A stretch of DNA of 18,878 nt. Origin: CAYTCZ01 sp964436315. GTDB lineage: Bacteria; Actinomycetota; Thermoleophilia; Gaiellales; Gaiellaceae. The position numbers were made by a program, and so were the translations under genes. Below are positions 15,701 through 18,878 of the stretch, piece by piece; within the stretch, counting starts at the first letter, position 1; the number at the start of each line of letters is the position of its first letter. The notes below the pieces were generated by a model. It ran no database searches and was not told the DNA's origin. It saw only the letters and a list, made by a program, of their open reading frames with translations. The stretch spans positions 1 to 18,878 of the forward strand of contig CAYTCZ010000079.1 of assembly GCA_964436315.1 (NCBI GenBank), written 5' to 3'.

Positions 15701-16103
15701 GGGCCTCGACGGTTACTGCGTTAAGCAGGATTCGGAATTGCTGCTCAACGGTGGCCGAGGGAACGGCTTCCCGCACCGCGGCGATAGCACGCGTTTGACG
15801 GGCCTCGAGGGTCCGCAGGTACCGCCGGGCTGCCGGCTCCCGTAGGTCGAGGCGACGTTCGGACTCGGCTCCGCGAGCCTCGAGTCGACGCGACTGCCAC
15901 TTCGCGAGGGGTTGGCCTCGAAGCCTGAGCACGACCCGCACGCGATCAGCCCCCGGCGCCTTCTGGGCTCTCGCGTCCGGTTTCCCGACCCGCGGCACGC
16001 TTCGCTCGCCGAATTCACGCTGAATCGGACTAAGCGCTGCCGTGGCGGGAGCGATGACAACCAGCATCGCCACGAGGACGATCCATCCAACTGGGCGACG
16101 CAC
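12720..16103 (-). CDS. Large secreted subtilisin-family (S8) serine protease with PA domain
   Basis: This protein has 1127 residues. It begins with GTG at 16103 and a signal peptide (MRRPVGW, hydrophobic to about residue 22). Residues about 50-160 look like an inhibitor I9-type propeptide. The S8 domain has Asp190 in AIVDDGVD, His249 in FHGTHVAGIAAG, Asn358 in AAGND and Ser596 in GTSMATPHVAGAAALL, so the triad and oxyanion residue are complete. A protease-associated domain is inserted at about 425-545 before the serine. The C-terminal 470 residues are beta-rich: a DLNVNTGAASEKLALEV segment resembling an Fn3-like module, a probable PPC-like region, and an Ig-like end (ENGNEVSARLKVRVC). It should be secreted and self-processed. 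It heads the operon with the deacetylase and methyltransferase genes. Confidence 0.95.
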   Translation of the reverse strand: MRRPVGWIVLVAMLVVIAPATAALSPIQREFGERSVPRVGKPDARAQKAPGADRVRVVLRLRGQPLAKWQSRRLEARGAESERRLDLREPAARRYLRTLEARQTRAIAAVREAVPSATVEQQFRILLNAVTVEAPVEALATLASLSSVTRVYPSLRYTSTLNTSPGVVGATPFSNATGAFGTGTKIAIVDDGVDPANPFFDPAGFSYPDGFPKGNRSFTTEKVIVARSFAPPGAPARSRRPVDRNATFHGTHVAGIAAGAAGKTAPKGLDHPETPGLSGVAPNAWIGNYRVFNIPTPIGDVANTPEIVAAFERAVTDGMDVINFSGGGPEVEPANDALIEAIENIAAAGVVAVVAAGNDRDDFGTGSIGSPSTAPAAISVAAVSNRHLFAPPLVVEGFGEIPYQPGAGGFAPNAWAKNPRPIVDVRTVAGTDGNPVDEYLCAPGNDPNAPKSTLPPGSLKGAVALASRGICTFVSKAERAAQAGAVGLVLIDNRSGEANAIPIPLEIPGFMISDLDGANLRAHLASGDGTGSMLARQQFVEFDSGRSGVVTSFSSGGPTALEHALKPDVAAPGGSVLSSTMPEIADSPYAVFDGTSMATPHVAGAAALLLERHPSWLPAQVKSALMSTARPAWGDSARAAEASVLLQGAGLVDLGRADNPLVFAVPSSLSFGDLNVNTGAASEKLALEVSDAGGGAGSWTVEVRPQASTSGAWLDLPKQLDIPNGGDALFSVTARAAAGAIAGENHGFIVLRREGEERRVPYAFLVTRPGLQFAEGKALQRFQVGNTKRGSSRASVYRYPSAPFGPSPEFGSTAVEQTGAEDIYVFNLDHPAINFGVAVETEADGARIDPFVLGSPDENDVQGFAAIPVDINALNDTYLIPNGAAGLSFPRPGRYYVSVDSGLDTFTGSPRAGRYVLRAWVDDLEPPSIELLTKRVSGQQPLIAARITDRGAGVDPLSMEIVFDGIAVGAAAYDPIEGLALFPLPSSDSALKQGRNSVLILASDYQESKNVQTIGSDIFPNTGVARARLRYTPNNPAVSWLSPVGSECVAKPRDRLVVTADGPNEIVSVRFLDGSGQIGIDRKSEADVFSAVWRSGRKPRGTHTLTAIATDENGNEVSARLKVRVCR

Positions 16104-16131
16104 CTAGCGATAGTACACTCCGCCGGCTGGG
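16104..16131. promoter_or_regulatory. 28-bp divergent promoter between the subtilisin and fabI genes
   Basis: Only 28 bp separate the GTG of the protease (-) and the ATG of fabI (+). On the minus strand TACTAT (16115-16110) lies 6 nt before the GTG, which would place transcription initiation on or next to the start codon (a leaderless mRNA). On the plus strand GATAGT (16109-16114) overlaps the same bases. Neither start has a well-placed ribosome site. The two -10 candidates cannot be used at once. This is inference from sequence only. Confidence 0.45.
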
Positions 16132-16908
16132 ATGAAACGGTTTGACGGAAAACGCGGACTCGTGCTCGGGGTGGCCAACCGTCGGTCGATCGCCTGGGGG
16201 ATTGCGCGCCGCCTGGCCGAGGAAGGCGCGACCCTCGGGTTCACCTACCAGGGCGAGCGTATCGAGAAGAACGTCCGCGAACTGGCCGAGAGCGTTGACA
16301 GCCCGCTCGTGACCGAATGCGACGTTCGAGACGACGCTGGTATCGACCGGATCTTCTCCGAGGTCGGGGAGGTCTTCGATGGCCAACTCGACCTGCTCGT
16401 CCATTCGGTCGCCTTCGCCGATGCGCGCGACCTCGAGGGGCGCTTTACTGACACGCCTCGCGACCGCTTCTGGCTCGCGCTTGACGTCAGCACGTACTCA
16501 CTGGTTGCAACCGCGCGAGCTGCCGAATCGATGATGGAGACTGCCGGCGGCGGCGCGATTCTCACCATGACGTACCTCGGTGGCGAGCGCGCAGTGCCGC
16601 ACTACAACGTCATGGGGGTCGCCAAGGCGGCCCTGGACGCTTCAGTCAACTACCTCGCCTGGGATCTGGGCTCAAAGAACATCCGCATCAACGCGGTCTC
16701 CGCCGGTCCGGTGCGGACACTCGCGGCACGTTCGATCGCCGGTTTCCCGACGATGGAGAAGATCGTCGAGGAGCGCGCGCCGCTCCATCGGCCGATCGAT
16801 GCCGACGACGTCGGCTCGGCGGCGGCCTACCTCCTCTCCGAGGACGCCCGCAACGTCACCGGGACCGTCCTCTACGTCGACTCGGGTTATCACAGCATCG
16901 GGCTGTAG
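16132..16908 (+). CDS. fabI: Enoyl-[acyl-carrier-protein] reductase (NADH), FabI
   Basis: This protein has 258 residues, a typical length for FabI. It catalyses the last step of each fatty acid elongation round, reducing trans-2-enoyl-ACP with NAD(P)H in the cytosol. FabI-specific features are the nucleotide loop GVANRRSIAWGIA (13-25), HSVAFA (91-96), TYLGGERAVPHYNVMG (147-162) with Tyr148 and Tyr158, and Lys165 in the Y-x6-K spacing that separates FabI from ordinary SDRs. AGPVRTLAARSI (191-202) and the end FPTMEKIVEERAPLHR are also family-typical. The ATG at 16132 has no clear ribosome site and may be read from a short or absent leader. The gene stands alone on its strand, away from other fatty acid genes. 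Confidence 0.95.
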   Translation: MKRFDGKRGLVLGVANRRSIAWGIARRLAEEGATLGFTYQGERIEKNVRELAESVDSPLVTECDVRDDAGIDRIFSEVGEVFDGQLDLLVHSVAFADARDLEGRFTDTPRDRFWLALDVSTYSLVATARAAESMMETAGGGAILTMTYLGGERAVPHYNVMGVAKAALDASVNYLAWDLGSKNIRINAVSAGPVRTLAARSIAGFPTMEKIVEERAPLHRPIDADDVGSAAAYLLSEDARNVTGTVLYVDSGYHSIGL

Positions 16909-16915
16909 GAGCATG

Positions 16916-16930
16916 CCGCCCAGCGGGCGG
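16916..16930. terminator. Short GC hairpin in convergent junction after fabI
   Basis: CCGCCC (16916-16921) and GGGCGG (16925-16930) pair across a 3-nt loop between the fabI stop at 16908 and the peroxiredoxin stop at 16934. The symmetric stem could serve both strands, but no T-run follows on either side. Confidence 0.4.
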
Positions 16931-16933
16931 GAG

Positions 16934-17392
16934 CTACATTCTTCGCGCTGCTTCGAGCAGTTCGTCGAGGTCCGGGACCTCGGAATCTTCGTAGCCTCGT
17001 GCGACGCGGACGATGCCCTCTGAGTCAACGAGGAAAGCGGAACGAATCGATACGTCGCTGAAGCCCTTGTATTCGCGCGCGACGCCGAACGCACGAGTCG
17101 CCTCGCCGGTCCAGTCCGACAGGAGAGCGAAGTTCAGATCAAGCGCCTCCGACCATGCTCGGTGCGAGTAGGGACTGTCTCGTGAGATCCCGTAGACGGA
17201 GACGCCCGCCGCTTCAAGCTCGTCCTTCCGGCCACGCAGAAGGCTCATCTCTTGCGTTCAGGTGGCGGTCCAGTCGAAGAGGTAGAACAGAAGGAGCAAA
17301 GGGCCTCCGGCCGCGAGTTCGGGGGCCGTGACCGGCGTATCGGCGTCGAGCCAGACGCGGGCGGCAGGAACCCGGTCTCCAACTGTGATCAT
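16934..17392 (-). CDS. Peroxiredoxin (AhpC/TSA-like) selenoprotein with in-frame UGA read as selenocysteine
   Basis: The ATG at 17392 opens a frame beginning MITVGDRVPAARVWLDAD, a typical peroxiredoxin N-terminus, and leads to LLLLFYLFDWTAT. There TGA (17260-17258) stands exactly at the peroxidatic cysteine of the TxxC motif. The frame continues with TQEMSLLRGRKDEL, VYGISRDSPYSHRAW and the conserved arginine region SIRSAFLVD to a stop at 16934. The total is 152 residues with selenocysteine as residue 45. A hairpin of bacterial SECIS form follows the UGA. There is no cysteine anywhere, so it would be a 1-Sec enzyme reduced by an external thiol. It should reduce H2O2 or organic peroxides in the cytosol. 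It lies 18 bp after the RidA-like gene, probably in the same transcript. A nonsense-mutated pseudogene is the alternative, but the precise site and the hairpin argue against it. Confidence 0.88.
17224..17243 (-). promoter_or_regulatory. Candidate bacterial SECIS element
   Basis: Read on the minus strand, CCUUCUG and CGGAAGG form a 7-bp stem (one U-G wobble) around the 6-nt loop CGUGGC. The loop begins 22 nt after the UGA and has G at its second position. The published general pattern for bacterial SECIS elements is a small apical loop with a G in its first two positions, about 16-37 nt after the UGA. This hairpin fits, and it lies inside the coding sequence as bacterial SECIS elements do. Confidence 0.7.
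17258..17260 (-). other. In-frame UGA, predicted selenocysteine codon (residue 45)
   Basis: TCA on the plus strand is TGA on the coding strand, in frame with both halves of the peroxiredoxin. Its context DWTAT-UGA-TQEM aligns with DWTxTCTxEM of cysteine-containing homologues, so the stop replaces precisely the catalytic Cys. Confidence 0.87.
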
Positions 17393-17410
17393 GCGTCCAG
17401 GGCGCCGCGC

Positions 17411-17797
17411 CTAGTCGGGGATCACCGCGACTGCTTCGATTTCGACGAGCCAGCGTGGGTCGACGAGCTCGGCAACCGTGAGCGTCGTATTGGCGGGCCG
17501 AATCTCGCCGAACGCCTCTCCATGCGCGCGCCCGACCTCGTCGAAGTCGCTCGTGTGAACGAGGTAGACGCGCGTGCGGACGACGTCGGCGAGCGAGGCG
17601 CCCGCCTCCGCGAGTGCGTTCTCGATGATTTCGAGACAACGCTTCGCCTGCCCGTACGCGTCGGACGGCGGATCGGCGTCGTCGGGCATGGTCGGAGCGG
17701 TTCCAGCGACCCAGACCTGGTTTCCGACCACGACGGCACGTGAGAACCCGACGACTGGCTCATACGGGGAGCCCGAGGAGATACGGCGTCTCTCCAT
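17411..17797 (-). CDS. RidA/YjgF/UK114-family protein lacking the substrate-binding arginine
   Basis: This protein has 128 residues from ATG at 17797, giving MERRRISSGSPYEPVVGFSR, a common N-terminus in this group. An earlier in-frame start at 17839 would overlap the divergent hydrolase gene. GGGAG lies 12 nt upstream, a rather long spacing. The family trimer core shows VWVAGTAP, AYGQAKRCLEIIENALAEAG, RTRVYLVHTSDFDEVGRAHGEAF and VEIEAVAV. In true RidA the arginine of the PxRSCV motif binds the carboxylate of 2-aminoacrylate. Here the matching segment is RPANTTLTVAEL, with Asn in that place, so enamine/imine deaminase activity of the RidA type is doubtful. It lies 18 bp before the selenocysteine peroxiredoxin, and a link to oxidative stress is an inference. 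Confidence 0.88.
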   Translation of the reverse strand: MERRRISSGSPYEPVVGFSRAVVVGNQVWVAGTAPTMPDDADPPSDAYGQAKRCLEIIENALAEAGASLADVVRTRVYLVHTSDFDEVGRAHGEAFGEIRPANTTLTVAELVDPRWLVEIEAVAVIPD

Positions 17798-17829
17798 GGC
17801 GGCGATTATCTCCCGGATAGCATCGCCGT

Positions 17830-18657
17830 GTGGATCCACTTGATCTCGTCGACCTTTGGCCGGCCGAGTACGCCGCAGTCGGCGTGGCCGATCGGCTCGG
17901 CCCGATCGAAGTACGAGGCGACGCAGATCGGATTTGCAATTGGGCGTCCGTCACGAAGCTGCTGACTGCTGCCGCGGTTCTCGTCGCGGCCGAGGAAGGG
18001 ATCATCGAGTTAGACGAGCCGGCAGGTCCGCCGGGCTCGACGGTTCGTCATTTGCTCGCTCACGCCTCGGGCCTTCCCTTCGACGGTGATGTTCCAGTTG
18101 CAAGACCTGAGCGGCGGCGCGTGTACTCCAACACCGGTTTCGAGTTGCTTGGTGAGCTCGTGTCGGCCCGGGCCGAGATGAGCTTCTCTGAGTACCTTGC
18201 GGCGGCCGTACTCGAGCCGCTCGACATGAACGCGACGACGTTGGAGGGATCGCCGGCCTGGGGTGCGGCCGGCACGCTGGCTGATCTCGTCGCGTTCGCC
18301 AGCGAGCTCCTTGTTCCCCGCTTCGTGGCGCCCGAAACACTTGCGGAGGCGACGAGCGTCTCGTTTCCGGGTCTCCCGGGGGTGGTTCCCGGCTTCGGCC
18401 GTCAGGAGACGAACGATTGGGGACTCGGCTTTGAGCTTCGCGACTCGAAGGAACCGCATTGGACCGGATCGCACAACTCGCCGAGAACGTACGGCCACTT
18501 CGGTCGCTCGGGCACGTTTCTGTGGGTCGACCCCGACGCAGAACTTGCACTCGCGTGTCTCACGGATCTTGAGTTCGGTCGTTGGGCCGCTGAGGCCTGG
18601 CCCGTTCTTTCGGACGCGGTGCTCGCTGAGTTCAGTCCGAGAGAAGAGGACGGATGA
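17830..18657 (+). CDS. Serine hydrolase of the class C beta-lactamase / penicillin-binding fold
   Basis: This protein has 275 residues and starts at GTG 17830, with 32 bp to the divergent RidA-like start. Catalytic motifs of the family are SVTK (40-43) holding the nucleophilic serine, YSN (99-101) and HFG (223-225) in place of KTG, followed by RSG. HLLAHASGLPFDG (74-86) and the EPLDMNATTLE stretch (129-139) are typical of this group, which includes esterases, D-amino acid peptidases and unassigned hydrolases as well as class C beta-lactamases. There is no signal peptide, so the protein is probably cytosolic and is unlikely to be a true beta-lactamase. At about 275 residues it is shorter than the usual 350-400, with the N-terminal region reduced. 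The last 26 bp overlap the convergent gene end at 18632. Confidence 0.88.
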   Translation: MDPLDLVDLWPAEYAAVGVADRLGPIEVRGDADRICNWASVTKLLTAAAVLVAAEEGIIELDEPAGPPGSTVRHLLAHASGLPFDGDVPVARPERRRVYSNTGFELLGELVSARAEMSFSEYLAAAVLEPLDMNATTLEGSPAWGAAGTLADLVAFASELLVPRFVAPETLAEATSVSFPGLPGVVPGFGRQETNDWGLGFELRDSKEPHWTGSHNSPRTYGHFGRSGTFLWVDPDAELALACLTDLEFGRWAAEAWPVLSDAVLAEFSPREEDG

Positions 18658-18877
18658 AGTCCTCGAACGTTTCCTCGTCGCAGGTCGCGACGGTTGCCGG
18701 CGTCAGCGCCGACACGGCGTTGGCCGCGGGGGGCGAATCCGGAAGAGCCACCTCCCCGAAGAACTGCCCGGGCTTCAGCACGCCCGCGCTGGACGCCGGC
18801 GCGCTCAAGACGCCGGTAAGAACCGCGTAGAAACGCCGTCCATCGTCAGGGTCGGCCGGGGAATCGCCAGGCCCAAG
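18632..18877 (-). CDS. Cyclic nucleotide-binding-domain protein (C-terminal part only)
   Basis: The 81 codons before the TGA at 18632-18634 are open to the right edge, and the N-terminus is outside the window. RRFYAVLTGVLSAP, GVLKPGQFFGEVALPD and a final TPATVATCDEETFEDFIRPL match the beta-roll and last helix of a CAP/PKA-type cyclic nucleotide-binding domain. The phosphate-binding cassette keeps FFGEVAL, but the usual RTA arginine is replaced (SPPAANAVSAL), so cAMP or cGMP binding is uncertain. The protein ends right after the domain, so any other domain must be upstream. Its 3' end overlaps the convergent hydrolase gene by 26 bp. Confidence 0.82.
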   Translation of the reverse strand, partial: LGPGDSPADPDDGRRFYAVLTGVLSAPASSAGVLKPGQFFGEVALPDSPPAANAVSALTPATVATCDEETFEDFIRPLLSD

Positions 18878-18878
18878 C

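Noticed and set aside
16934..17248. Peroxiredoxin as a 104-residue protein starting at the ATG at 17248
   Set aside because: It would lack the whole N-terminal third and the catalytic residue, while a perfectly matching N-terminal half lies in the same frame upstream, separated only by one TGA at the active-site position.
17830..18657. Antibiotic-resistance beta-lactamase
   Set aside because: No signal peptide, reduced length and HFG instead of KTG make a general serine hydrolase more likely.
1..18878. CRISPR arrays, tRNA or rRNA genes, transposases, phage or plasmid origins
   Set aside because: I read both strands and found no spaced direct-repeat arrays, cloverleaf-like segments or mobile-element proteins.

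Overview
The window is GC-rich bacterial chromosomal DNA with densely packed genes, frequent GTG starts and 4-bp ATGA/GTGA overlaps. A SARP/BTAD regulator, a GerW/YtfJ-type protein, an M50-CBS protease, a FabI reductase and a selenocysteine-containing peroxiredoxin together suggest an actinobacterium, plausibly of the Thermoleophilia/Gaiellales type. That placement is inferred from gene content and base composition. I saw no rRNA, tRNA, CRISPR array, insertion sequence or phage gene. No stretch longer than about 240 bases lacks a gene.

Layout. 1-1350: the N-terminal part of a SARP regulator (-) faces a small secreted, membrane-anchored protein (+). The promoter between them carries 11-bp-spaced direct repeats typical of SARP sites. 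1471-3250: an LPG-synthase-type flippase-like membrane protein (-) is divergent from a PAP2-type membrane phosphatase (+). 3341-4627: a secreted CHRD protein is followed by an anchored fusion of a cupredoxin-like domain and cytochrome c. 4656-6565 (-): an SDR oxidoreductase is translationally coupled to a FIST sensory protein. 6708-8126 (+): an 8-oxoguanine deaminase-like amidohydrolase. 8160-8971 (-): a small membrane protein is coupled to a GerW/YtfJ protein. 9209-9889 (+): a type II haloacid dehalogenase-like hydrolase. 9923-16103 (-): a large secreted subtilisin, a class IV-like histone deacetylase homologue and a SAM methyltransferase form a tight operon, followed by a site-2-type protease with CBS domains. 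16132-16908 (+): FabI, only 28 bp from the subtilisin start. 16934-17797 (-): a RidA-like protein and a peroxiredoxin. 17830-18657 (+): a beta-lactamase-fold serine hydrolase. 18632-18877 (-): the end of a cyclic-nucleotide-binding-domain protein.

The most striking item is the peroxiredoxin at 16934-17392. A plain ORF search would see only its C-terminal 104 codons, because an in-frame TGA sits exactly where the peroxidatic cysteine belongs. The reading frame is intact and family-like on both sides. A hairpin matching the bacterial SECIS pattern begins 15 nt after the TGA. I interpret this as a selenoprotein with selenocysteine 45 and no cysteine anywhere in the protein. Other points of note are the SARP repeat array with its small target gene, the cupredoxin-like domain that has lost its Cys and Met copper ligands, a RidA homologue without the substrate-binding arginine, and the 28-bp divergent promoter between the subtilisin and fabI.
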